Shown here: positions 54,494-63,236 of the stretch, piece after piece
Numbering within the stretch: position 1 is the stretch's first letter
Layout: each line of letters begins with the position of its first letter
DNA from: Tangfeifania diversioriginum
Lineage (GTDB): Bacteria > Bacteroidota > Bacteroidia > Bacteroidales > Prolixibacteraceae
Direction of reading: 5' to 3'
DNA: 64,000 nucleotides
Assembly (NCBI GenBank): GCA_945873105.1
Contig: CAMCBW010000004.1
Span: 1 to 64,000 of the forward strand
The notes under the pieces: generated by a model
Told to the model about the DNA's origin: nothing
Database searches by the model: none
Seen by the model: the letters and a program-made list of their open reading frames with translations, nothing else
Translations under genes and position numbers: made by a program

Positions 54494-57040
54494 TTAAAAA
54501 TTTCTGCTTTTGCCCAGTGTCGCTTCATAAAAGGTTTTTGGAGCATCGTTCTGAATGCCCTTATATATAGTCAGCTTTAACTGTCCTTCCTTGACTTTCG
54601 GTACAATCAGATAGTTTTGATTGGGAAGCGTATTAAAGACTACCACATTTTTCTCCAAAATCTTATGGCTGATTTGTTTATTCTTCTCTCCCAAACTCCT
54701 TACCAGGACTTCGGAATTTGGCCATGGATTGACAACCCTGCATTCGTTGCCTTTAAGACTTTCAATAAAGATTCCAGGAATAGTACCATCTTTTAACCTT
54801 ACAGAGGATACCACAAAGGCCCCCCTTGCCAATAATTTAAAGCTTGTTGCCCAGCCATCCGGAATGGCAGGAAAAATCCTTATTTTCCCTTCGTTGCTTT
54901 GAAGCAGCATTTCGTTGACGGCAGCCCCGTAAATACTCTGGGGTTCCAGACCGCATTGGATAAATGGTTTGGCCGGCAGCAAATTCGGGTAGTGCGCCCT
55001 TTCGTCATACACATAATCGCGCTGAGTGGTGATATCCGGCTTTTTGACCGAATCCATGTAAAGAGAGAGGTTATACCAGTGGTCAATGTTGTAGAATAAT
55101 CCCTGCGGAAAATGTTGAAGCCTGCGTATTCCGTTCTGCATCATCTTCAGTACATCGTTGCCCAAACCCAACCGTGCTGCTACAATCGGTTCAGGAGAAA
55201 TGGCGTTTGCCGTAGGTAAATGATGGCGTACGATATTGAATTCGGCTTTGTATTCCCTTGAAGATGTCTGATCAATGCCAATAACGCCTGCCGGAAAAAC
55301 AAGGGATGTATTTGGGCTCATGATGTTGAGCCACCTTCCGTGATCTTCCATTTTTGGAAAGATTGAACCATCCGGATACCAGGCAAGGTCAATCACTTCA
55401 CCCAATTCTGGAACTGTACGGTAAGGAAGTGGCCACATGTGGTCAAGGATATACTGCCATTGTTTTACTTTATCCCTATCCGTACGAAGTATTCCGGCTG
55501 CCTTTATGCAGTTTGAAAAAGTCGCTATGATCATATTCCGGTCGGTAACCGGATTTTTTAGTTGATTGGTACGTGGTTGTTCATACGGCTGCGATGGGAA
55601 AATGAAAAATTCACTTTTCAGGCTGTCCCACTGAAGTTTTTGCACATAAAACTCTGCCGCCTTTTTCATGAAAGGATAAGCATTTTGAGCAAGAAAACTC
55701 TTGTCGCAGGTATATTGATAATACTCCCAAAACAAACCGGCAATCTGGCTGGCCGGAGTAAAATCGTTAAGCATATCAGCTCGTTCCCACACCGTCATAC
55801 TTCCGAAGAAGTCATGCGGTTCGCTCCATAGTATGGAATTTTCTGCACCGCGCTTTTTGGCATGTTCTTCAGCCTGGGGCATCAGCCTGAAATAGGTGTT
55901 CAGGTAGGGAAGCATCAGTTCGCAATCGTTTTGGGCACAAAGGCCCCAATATTGCTGCTGGGTATTCCAGTGATGAGGCGTTACCCAGTTGCGCACATCA
56001 TGGTTCCAGGTCCAAAGACCACCGTTGAATGCGACCGGAAATTTTCCCCTGGAGGAGCTTCCCATCAGGTAGCGCCGGAAATAATAGCTGTTTTCGATGT
56101 AGTCGTTCTCCAAATGGACGAAAGACTGGCTCCAGAAATCCCTCCACCACTTTTGATGAGCTTCCTTTTCCCTCTGTACCGTCAGCTTTTCGAAATCATT
56201 CAATAACTGAACGGCCGACCGGGTTGGGTCAGCCGACTCGCTAGAGGTAACCATGGACACGATCACTGTTAGATTATGATTGGGTTGTTTGCTTTTCGTT
56301 TCCAGTTCTAAACGGTTAGAACTGACTATTTCTTGCGAAGTTTCTTCACCCAGAATCCGGCAAGCCACCGAAAAATGAAGTCCCTGAAAAGCTTCTTCCA
56401 AAACCAGATCTTTTCCAAGAATTCTGGAATTTGCGTCTCCCAGGCCGCTCTTGGTATCTTTAGAGAAGTGACCGTACCATCCGGGGAAGGCCCTGCTGCC
56501 CCACCGTTCGAGCGAAACGCGCATTTTAGTTCCTTCTTTCAATTGATCAAAGCTGGAAGCCTTGATCTGAAAACACCACACATTTTTATTGGGAGTTACC
56601 CAGGTGTTGATCTGGCTTTCCATAAAGGGTGTTTTTGCTTTCAGTACCACCTCGGCATTTTTCAATGATAAACGGCCATCAAAATCATCCAGGTAGATCC
56701 ATTCAAACCCGGGAGCGCCAAGGTCAATGTTCAGCCGTGCCCCTCCCCTCAAGGTCGCCAAAGATTCTTTAGTGGGTTGATCAAACAGGTCGGCTTTATT
56801 GATCTGTACTTCCACACCATTGTTGGTGTTCCAGACCATACCACCAAGATCACCGTTACCGACAGGAAACCCTTCAAAACCTTCGTAAGCAGGTGTTTTA
56901 TAGACAATATCGTGTTTGGTTAAATAGGTTGATTCAACCACAAACAGCGGATTCTGTCCAAATGAGATTGCTGAAATCGGAATCAAAAGAAACAATAACA
57001 TCAATTTTCGTAAAACCTCTTGTATCTTTTTCATTGTCAT
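54494..57040 (-). CDS. GH95-like glycosidase
   Basis: An 848-residue exported protein. The N-terminal domain has AYEGFEGFPVGNGDLGGMVW and GVEVQINKADLFDQP, corresponding to the GNGxxGxM and NKxxLW signatures of GH95 relatives. The helical barrel (for example SYYFRRYLMGSSSRGKFPVAFNGGLWTWN) and a C-terminal sandwich (AVNEMLLQSNEGKIRIFPAIPDGW) complete the GH95 plan. It is more diverged from true GH95 than the gene at 61030. An alpha-L-fucosidase, alpha-L-galactosidase or related exo-activity is likely. ATG at 57040 or 57034 are both possible. The next gene upstream is GH29, 45 bases away. Confidence 0.78.
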   Translation of the reverse strand: MTMKKIQEVLRKLMLLFLLIPISAISFGQNPLFVVESTYLTKHDIVYKTPAYEGFEGFPVGNGDLGGMVWNTNNGVEVQINKADLFDQPTKESLATLRGGARLNIDLGAPGFEWIYLDDFDGRLSLKNAEVVLKAKTPFMESQINTWVTPNKNVWCFQIKASSFDQLKEGTKMRVSLERWGSRAFPGWYGHFSKDTKSGLGDANSRILGKDLVLEEAFQGLHFSVACRILGEETSQEIVSSNRLELETKSKQPNHNLTVIVSMVTSSESADPTRSAVQLLNDFEKLTVQREKEAHQKWWRDFWSQSFVHLENDYIENSYYFRRYLMGSSSRGKFPVAFNGGLWTWNHDVRNWVTPHHWNTQQQYWGLCAQNDCELMLPYLNTYFRLMPQAEEHAKKRGAENSILWSEPHDFFGSMTVWERADMLNDFTPASQIAGLFWEYYQYTCDKSFLAQNAYPFMKKAAEFYVQKLQWDSLKSEFFIFPSQPYEQPRTNQLKNPVTDRNMIIATFSNCIKAAGILRTDRDKVKQWQYILDHMWPLPYRTVPELGEVIDLAWYPDGSIFPKMEDHGRWLNIMSPNTSLVFPAGVIGIDQTSSREYKAEFNIVRHHLPTANAISPEPIVAARLGLGNDVLKMMQNGIRRLQHFPQGLFYNIDHWYNLSLYMDSVKKPDITTQRDYVYDERAHYPNLLPAKPFIQCGLEPQSIYGAAVNEMLLQSNEGKIRIFPAIPDGWATSFKLLARGAFVVSSVRLKDGTIPGIFIESLKGNECRVVNPWPNSEVLVRSLGEKNKQISHKILEKNVVVFNTLPNQNYLIVPKVKEGQLKLTIYKGIQNDAPKTFYEATLGKSRNF

Positions 57041-57085
57041 GTATTTATAAAAATTTCCTCTCTAGGCATCTTAGAAAGCAACCAA

Positions 57086-58708
57086 TTATAAAGCTCCTTT
57101 CACCTCAAATACCGCCGCAAATTTGTTTGGTCTTTTCCCGGGAATATTTAATCTTAACTTGACGTTATCTTGCTTAAAACTGATTTCTTCTTTTCCCCCT
57201 AACATTGTTATTGAACTTATTTTATGTGGTTCCTGCGTTGATTTCAGTCCCAATGAAGACAGATCAATAGACCCTTCTACAGGATTTAACACAAAAATGT
57301 ATAAAACATTCCCTTTTGTAGTATACCTTACTTCATCATGGCCAAAGGGTGGAGACTCTACCGTTCTTTCCGTGAAATTCTCCTCTACTGCCTGTTTTTT
57401 TTGACCATCAGCTATTGCTTCTCCTGCTAAAGTCACATCCATAGCCTTTAGCCGTGAATTTAGATTGTCACCATATTTTTTCCATGGTTTGCTGGCATAA
57501 ATGGCTTTGCTGTTGAGGTTCACCCAGCTACCAATAGAGTCAAGTATCTCTTTATGTTTGGGCGGCACGGTGCCATCGGGAAAAAGTTCAACATTCAGCA
57601 ACAGGTTACCATTCTTGCTAATGATGTCAGACATCATTTCAATCACGGTTCTGGCATTGTGCTTAAGCGGCTTGTCTTCTTTATAAAACCATTTGCTAAA
57701 AGTAATCGTACCCTGCCATGGATCTGGAAGGATGTCTTTAACCGAACCACGCTCGACATCTTTGACGATCGATGGCTCGTTTGGGATCTTGCCTGCTACA
57801 ATTCCCTTTATTTTCCCATTCTTTTGCAGACTGTAGTTATAATAAGCCCGGCTTACCTCTTTCCCATCTTCTCCATAAGGGAATCCCTTGAAATCGAACC
57901 AAAGCATATCCACATCGTATTTTGTTGCCAACTCAATATGGCGAAGCACCCAGGTCTCTTTAACCTGCTTTAACCACTCCGGTGTTCTTTTATTGGGTGG
58001 CAGGCCATATAGAATTACAGGATCTAGCCCTTCCCACCATTTCCCTTTACCGTCTTCCTTGGTCATGTAAACATCATAGGGGACACCTTTTTTTGGTCCT
58101 GTTGCATCAGAACCAAATGCAGGGTTCCACCAATTTGGAAATGCCACATCATGCGCGCTAACACCAAAGGGAAGACCATATTTTTTTGCCGATATTTTAA
58201 ACTCTCCGACAATGTCACGTTTAGGCCCCACATTAACTGAGTTCCATGGGTGATAGGTAGAGTTGAAATTGTCGAAATGATCGTGGTGGTTGGCCAGCAC
58301 AACAAAATATTTTGCACCGAGTCCCTTGAAATACTTCATGAGTGCATCGGTATCCAGGTTTTGTGCTTTCCATTCGTTGATCACATCCTTAAAGCCAAAT
58401 TCTGATGGATGGCCGTAAGTCTTGCAGTGATAGGGATAGGCATTTTCACCAAACCACTCAGCTCCAACGTCCTGCATGTACATGTGTTTTGCAACCCACC
58501 CACCGCCCAGCAGAGGAACTGACTGTGCACCCCAATGTGCCCAAATGCCAAATCGGGCTTCTGCAAACCATTTGGGAATTTCATACTGATCTCTTAATTC
58601 TTCCCAGGAAAGATCCCTCTTCTGTGAGAAAGAGCTACTTGCAATAATTGTGAAAATGAAAAGGAAAACAATCCTTAAAATTGATTTGCTGTAGAGACCT
58701 AATTTCAT
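57086..58708 (-). CDS. Alpha-L-fucosidase, GH29
   Basis: A 540-residue exported GH29 enzyme. ATG at 58708 replaces the longer in-frame start at 58798, which reaches into the intergenic repeat. The signal peptide runs to about residue 28 (LFIFTIIASSSFSQ). The barrel has ARFGIWAHWGAQ, HPWNSVNVGPKRD and the nucleophile candidate Asp in DVDMLWFDFKG. The C-terminal beta-sandwich is present. It closely resembles the fucosidase at 3273-5057 in domain order and shares the ATGPKKGVPYD element. The pair suggests two fucose linkages to be cleaved by similar enzymes. The gap upstream holds a palindromic repeat. Confidence 0.9.
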   Translation of the reverse strand: MKLGLYSKSILRIVFLFIFTIIASSSFSQKRDLSWEELRDQYEIPKWFAEARFGIWAHWGAQSVPLLGGGWVAKHMYMQDVGAEWFGENAYPYHCKTYGHPSEFGFKDVINEWKAQNLDTDALMKYFKGLGAKYFVVLANHHDHFDNFNSTYHPWNSVNVGPKRDIVGEFKISAKKYGLPFGVSAHDVAFPNWWNPAFGSDATGPKKGVPYDVYMTKEDGKGKWWEGLDPVILYGLPPNKRTPEWLKQVKETWVLRHIELATKYDVDMLWFDFKGFPYGEDGKEVSRAYYNYSLQKNGKIKGIVAGKIPNEPSIVKDVERGSVKDILPDPWQGTITFSKWFYKEDKPLKHNARTVIEMMSDIISKNGNLLLNVELFPDGTVPPKHKEILDSIGSWVNLNSKAIYASKPWKKYGDNLNSRLKAMDVTLAGEAIADGQKKQAVEENFTERTVESPPFGHDEVRYTTKGNVLYIFVLNPVEGSIDLSSLGLKSTQEPHKISSITMLGGKEEISFKQDNVKLRLNIPGKRPNKFAAVFEVKGAL

Positions 58709-58763
58709 GAGTATATTTTTTTTAACTTCAGTATGGAATCGAAGATCGGCAAAGCCATTACCC

Positions 58764-59003
58764 ATCCGCCAGCTGGCGGATTCGGTTGGTCCCGACATGT
58801 CGGTAAGGAATTTCCTTTTATGTTCTTTATTTTCACCCCTAAATCTCCTGAAGGGGACTTCCGGAAGGCTAGTTTAGCGTGCTGAATCATTGCCTTTGCC
58901 CGCTCAATAATGATGGGTTTTGCGTTACAAAACATCGAAACTTTATCACCAATGCTCATAATTGCTCGAATGTAAAAGCCCCTTCAGGGGTTTGGGGTGA
59001 AAA
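58764..59003. repeat. Miniature inverted-repeat element with palindromes
   Basis: The gap ahead of the GH29 gene begins with two perfect palindromes: an 18-mer (atccgccagctggcggat, 58764-58781) and a 12-mer (ccgacatgtcgg, 58792-58803). They are followed by imperfect inverted repeats of about 27 bases, with arms at 58832-58860 (ttcacccct...gaaggggactt) and 58977-59003 (aagccccttcagggg...). Between the arms the minus strand encodes an open segment (MSIGDKVSMFCNAKPIIIERAKAM...) that reads through to 58705 and may be a fragment of a DUF559-like gene. The arrangement is that of a miniature mobile element. From 59004 to 59064 nothing is recognised. Confidence 0.55.
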
Positions 59004-59064
59004 AATATCTGCCATTTCAGCAAGGTTCATTTGCTTTTTAATGTATTATTGCCAAATCCAATCC

Positions 59065-61023
59065 TTAATTGTTTTTGTGGACAATAGTTGCCTTCTTATC
59101 AAACCCCAGGTAACCGTAGGACACTACAGTCTTGGCACCATTTTCACCCTTCGGAAGCTGATATTTTGCTGTGAACAGTCCGGTATTGGAACCACTTTCA
59201 ATCACTTCAAGTTTGAAGGCAGGACTTTTCCCATGGCGTATTTCCACCCAGCCTTTATCTGCTTTGTTCCAATCCTGGTTCAGGGCTGCCTTCAATTCAA
59301 TGGTGATGGTCTGACCGGGTTTAGCTTGCATAATTTCGTTCTTATAATCTGCATCAAACAGCTTTACTTGCTGACTTCCAAGTGTACTGAATGTCATGGT
59401 CGCCTCCCACCCCCGGTTCGAAACGCACCAGCCTTCGGTTGCATAGGCATTTTTGCCAAAAAGCTGGCCGTCGTTTTCGCCGATAATTTTCTCCACCTGT
59501 TTGGCAATCGGAAACTGGCTGTCCAGAGGCGTGCCATCGAGGGTACCTCTTACCAGTCCAAGCTTGCCGTAGCCGTTAGGATGAGCCTGAGGCCAGCCCT
59601 CTTCCACACCTTCCCAGTAACCGCCAATTTTGACCCGGTCTTCGCTTTTGTTGCTTAAATGCGCACCGACAGGATTCACTCCAAAGACGAAATCGACCTG
59701 AGCCCAGGCCAGGTTACGCAATGCCTGGTCATTCAGAAGATACGCTACGGCAAACATAGAACCACCCAATGCCGGTGAGCCGCCAAGCTCTTTAGTCTTG
59801 TTATGCGCCCATTCTGTCTCGCTATGCATGCGGTATTTCCAGAAGTTGTGGGTTTTTTGCTTCATAAATAGAGCCCAGGCAGCCAATTTCTCTTTCGTGC
59901 CTTTTGGTGCTTTGTCGGGTGCCACCATCAGGAAGAAGGCGAGTGCCTGCGGGGTGATGTGCTCTGCATTGCGTATCCACCACATATGGCGCGGATTGTT
60001 AAAATCCCAGTTGGTGATGATATCCTGCGCACTCTCCTGTGCATATTTCAAAAATTTTTCTGGATTACCGTCCTTTTCATTTTTTTCGCATTGATACATG
60101 TTCAGGTTACTGAAGACGGACTGACCAAAAGCATTGCCCATCTCGCTAAACTCCTGAAATCCCTGATCCACCCATTTCACACTGTAGGTCCAGTACCGAA
60201 CCATTTTGTCGCGGTCGTATTTTTCCCAGTTATCCAGGCAAACCTTCCGGTATTTCAGATATTTCTCCTTCGAAAGGTATGGTTTCAAAAATGAGTGATA
60301 GGCAGCGCAAACAGCAGCCAACTGATCGAGTGTGTTCCAGTAATCGTAATTCATGTGGGGCAGGCCCTCATAACCATGCGTATAGGAGCGATATCCGGTA
60401 GTACCGTTGTAAGCGACATATTTGTAAGCGAATTCAGCATGCCACAGGATCAGGTCAATGAGATCCGCTACATTTTTATCACCCAATTCGGTTTTCCAGT
60501 TGTCGTACAATGCCGGATTACTGGCATACTGGAGTACTTCAAAAACAGCCTCAAGCCCATAAGAACCACCATCCCGGGAGGGACCACCCCCATAGACTTT
60601 TGACATATCATATTTGTCCAGATCATCATAACCACGAACATCGGCAAAAAAGTCGTAGGCCAGTTTGGAGGATATTTTTTCTATAAGGTGATCTGCTATC
60701 CAGAATGGGACTGATTTGCCCCTTCCTTCCACTTCAACCACATATTCATCACCGGCAGTAATTGGATTCAGCTCTGTAAACCAACCCTCATTGTTCAGCA
60801 TTTTTCCCTCAAAAACTATCTGAGAAGTTTTGGTGTCGACTATTTTAAATGGTGTATTATCAGGGGCGCCGAAACATACAAATCGCTTCGATTCTCCCAA
60901 ATTATAACCAGCCTGATTGACAAATGGCAGATATTTTGCCTGAGGTGCTGCAGTTTGTCCCAAAAGCCTAACTGCAAAAAATAAAATCAAGATAGTAAAG
61001 CTTAGTCTCATTACTTTGAACAT
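59065..61023 (-). CDS. GH9-like exported protein
   Basis: A 652-residue exported protein with signal peptide ending LLGQ. Residues about 28-120 are the Ig-like domain seen ahead of GH9 enzymes (YLPFVNQAGYNLGESKRFVCFGAPD). The helical barrel (about 125-550) has GGGPSRDGGSYGLEAVFEVLQYASNP where GH9 normally carries DAGD, and GGSMFAVAYLLNDQALRNLAWAQVDFVFGVNP near its end, a common GH9 element. The C-terminal part (about 555-652) is an extra beta-sandwich. It parallels the protein at 49800-51926, including EGW near the end of the barrel. It is unlikely to be a standard cellulase. Its start is 6 bases after the GH95 stop. Confidence 0.78.
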   Translation of the reverse strand: MFKVMRLSFTILILFFAVRLLGQTAAPQAKYLPFVNQAGYNLGESKRFVCFGAPDNTPFKIVDTKTSQIVFEGKMLNNEGWFTELNPITAGDEYVVEVEGRGKSVPFWIADHLIEKISSKLAYDFFADVRGYDDLDKYDMSKVYGGGPSRDGGSYGLEAVFEVLQYASNPALYDNWKTELGDKNVADLIDLILWHAEFAYKYVAYNGTTGYRSYTHGYEGLPHMNYDYWNTLDQLAAVCAAYHSFLKPYLSKEKYLKYRKVCLDNWEKYDRDKMVRYWTYSVKWVDQGFQEFSEMGNAFGQSVFSNLNMYQCEKNEKDGNPEKFLKYAQESAQDIITNWDFNNPRHMWWIRNAEHITPQALAFFLMVAPDKAPKGTKEKLAAWALFMKQKTHNFWKYRMHSETEWAHNKTKELGGSPALGGSMFAVAYLLNDQALRNLAWAQVDFVFGVNPVGAHLSNKSEDRVKIGGYWEGVEEGWPQAHPNGYGKLGLVRGTLDGTPLDSQFPIAKQVEKIIGENDGQLFGKNAYATEGWCVSNRGWEATMTFSTLGSQQVKLFDADYKNEIMQAKPGQTITIELKAALNQDWNKADKGWVEIRHGKSPAFKLEVIESGSNTGLFTAKYQLPKGENGAKTVVSYGYLGFDKKATIVHKNN

Positions 61024-61029
61024 ATTAAG

Positions 61030-63231
61030 TTATTTTTTATCTGAATAATCAGCGAAATTCTTGTTGTCAAAGCGGTACGATTTTCCTTTAAATGTAGGTA
61101 TTTGAATAGTTTTACCACCACAATTAACTGCTAATTCATTACCCAACAGGGATTTCAAAGTGCAAGACTCCAGTTTCCCTCTTTTCCATTCTATATCCAC
61201 AACAAATCCGCCCCTGGCCCTCAATCCTTTCACTTCCCCTTCAGTCCATGCATCGGGAAGTGCAGGCAGCAACTGCAGAATATAACCGTTTCCTTCCCTG
61301 ATATGGCTTTGAAGAAGCATTTCAGCTATTCCTGCCGTATAGCCAAAATTGGCATCCATCTGGAAGGGTGGGTGGATATCAAACAAATTCTCCACAATGC
61401 TTTGACGAAACAATTGCCTGATCAGATCATATGACCGGTTTCCCAGCCCAAAACGGGCAAATAGATTAACTTTCCAGGCAGTACTCCATCCGACGTTGCT
61501 GATGTCTCCCCTTGCATTAAGTGAAACCAGAGCTGCTTTGGCCCAATCCGGAGTGGTTAGGAGACTGATCTGCCTTCCCGGATAAACCGCAAACAGGTGA
61601 GAATTGTGACGGTTGTGGTCATCTTGTCTATCCACATCCTCCATCCATTCCTGGAGCTGTCCCCATTTGCCAATTTGCGGACCAAGAAGACGCTTACGTA
61701 TGTCAGAGAGTTTTTCGCGGTACCCCGAATCTGCTCCCAAGGTTTCTGATGCTTCAATGCAATTGCTGAAAAGATCAAAGACAATCTGCTGATCATAGCT
61801 GACTCCCGGATAAGGAGTGCGGTCTTGTTCTATATTCCCCGGGCCATGTTCTGGTGACCATCCATCGGGGGTCATCAACTTCCCATTTTTTTCAATCAAA
61901 TGGTCTTCCCAGTACCCTGAAATATCTTTGATGAATGGATAAGCACGGTTTTTCAGAAACACCTTGTCACCGCCAAACGTATAATGCTCCCAGAAATGCC
62001 TGCTCAGCCAGGCACTGCCCGGACGATTAATTCCCCAGTTCGAAAAACCACCCATGCAGTTATTGGTACAGTAACAAATCCAGCCTTTTTTGGTCTGAAG
62101 CATCGGATCGGTAGATCTTTTCTGAACTGCCGCGAAATTTTCCATCCAGTCGAACAAGGGCATGTGGCATTCGGGCAAGGCGGTAGACTCTGCCGGCCAG
62201 TAGTTCATTTGAATGTTGATGTTGGTGGTGTACTGCGAGGTCCAGGCCGGTTTGTATTCGTTGTTCCAAATTCCCTGCAGGTTAGCCGGCAGACTCCCGG
62301 GACGGGATGAACTGATCAGCAGATAGCGTCCGTACTGAAAGAGTATTGCTTCGAGCGCAGGGTCTTTTGCCCCCAGTTTGTGGGCATTCAACCTTTCATT
62401 GGTTGGCAGATCCGGTGATTTTCCAAGATTGAGCTGAACACGACCAAATAATTCGCGGTAATCTGCCACATGGGATTTGCGAAGCGCAGCAAACCCTTTT
62501 TTCGCTGCTGCCGACATTCTTTGCTCCAGCTTTAAATGTGGGTTGACTCCCTGGAAATCCTTGCGGTGATCATTCAGGAAGGAGGTTCCGGCAACTAGTA
62601 AAATGGTAATATGGTCGGCTCCTGTTACTGAAATTCCGGAGGTATCTGCCACCAGGGTCCCGCCTGAATTGTGCACCAATAACTGAGATTCGTACTCCAT
62701 GCTGTTTTCGGTCAGTTTACCACTTGCAATGATCTTGTTGTCATTCACTGACATGGATGCTTTGTGCGCATCAGTCAGGCGGATTTTTCCTGAAATCCTC
62801 CCTTTCTTATCAGCAGACAAGTACACTACCATTACCTTATCAGGATAACTGGCAAAGCTTTCACGCCGAAAATTAACACCATCGGAAGTGAAACTCACCT
62901 GATGAATTCCATCGGTCAGGTTGAGCTCCCGTTGGTAATTCCCGGCCTTTGGTGCTGGGAAATTGAGGAATACCTCGCCAAATGGCTGATAGAACCCTAG
63001 TTTCTGCATCGTACCGGTGACCAGGCTCTCCTCGTTGAACTGAATGTGCTCCTTTTCAATTCCACCGAAGATCATACCGCCCAGGCTGCCATTGCCAATG
63101 GGAAGCGCTTCCAGCCATTTGGTGGCGGGTTCATTGTAGTACAATTTCAGTTCGGGTTGACTCGATTGCCCAGAAACAGTGCCAAAAGAAGCCAGAAACA
63201 GGGAACAGATTAATAAAAATCTATTTATCAT
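61030..63231 (-). CDS. GH95 alpha-L-fucosidase/alpha-L-galactosidase
   Basis: A 733-residue exported enzyme and the clearest GH95 of the window. The signal peptide ends TVSGQ. The N-terminal domain has GNGSLGGMIFGGIEKEHIQFNEESL. The helical barrel shows LISSSRPGSLPANLQGIWNNEYKPAW, NINIQMNYWPAESTALPECH and FQMDANFGYTAGIAEMLLQS, all hallmarks of GH95. Members hydrolyse alpha-1,2-fucose by inversion or, in some, alpha-L-galactose. The C-terminal sandwich ends RGGFVVDIEWKRGKLESC. It is complete and lies 5 bases downstream of the FAD oxidoreductase gene that continues past the window edge, so it is in the same transcript. Confidence 0.93.
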   Translation of the reverse strand: MINRFLLICSLFLASFGTVSGQSSQPELKLYYNEPATKWLEALPIGNGSLGGMIFGGIEKEHIQFNEESLVTGTMQKLGFYQPFGEVFLNFPAPKAGNYQRELNLTDGIHQVSFTSDGVNFRRESFASYPDKVMVVYLSADKKGRISGKIRLTDAHKASMSVNDNKIIASGKLTENSMEYESQLLVHNSGGTLVADTSGISVTGADHITILLVAGTSFLNDHRKDFQGVNPHLKLEQRMSAAAKKGFAALRKSHVADYRELFGRVQLNLGKSPDLPTNERLNAHKLGAKDPALEAILFQYGRYLLISSSRPGSLPANLQGIWNNEYKPAWTSQYTTNINIQMNYWPAESTALPECHMPLFDWMENFAAVQKRSTDPMLQTKKGWICYCTNNCMGGFSNWGINRPGSAWLSRHFWEHYTFGGDKVFLKNRAYPFIKDISGYWEDHLIEKNGKLMTPDGWSPEHGPGNIEQDRTPYPGVSYDQQIVFDLFSNCIEASETLGADSGYREKLSDIRKRLLGPQIGKWGQLQEWMEDVDRQDDHNRHNSHLFAVYPGRQISLLTTPDWAKAALVSLNARGDISNVGWSTAWKVNLFARFGLGNRSYDLIRQLFRQSIVENLFDIHPPFQMDANFGYTAGIAEMLLQSHIREGNGYILQLLPALPDAWTEGEVKGLRARGGFVVDIEWKRGKLESCTLKSLLGNELAVNCGGKTIQIPTFKGKSYRFDNKNFADYSDKK

Positions 63232-63236
63232 TCTAT

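Noticed and set aside
58705-58959. An 84-residue minus-strand frame within the palindromic gap
   Set aside because: It crosses both the inverted arm and the palindromes and ends just past the GH29 start. I treat it as a gene fragment inside the repeat, not a working gene.
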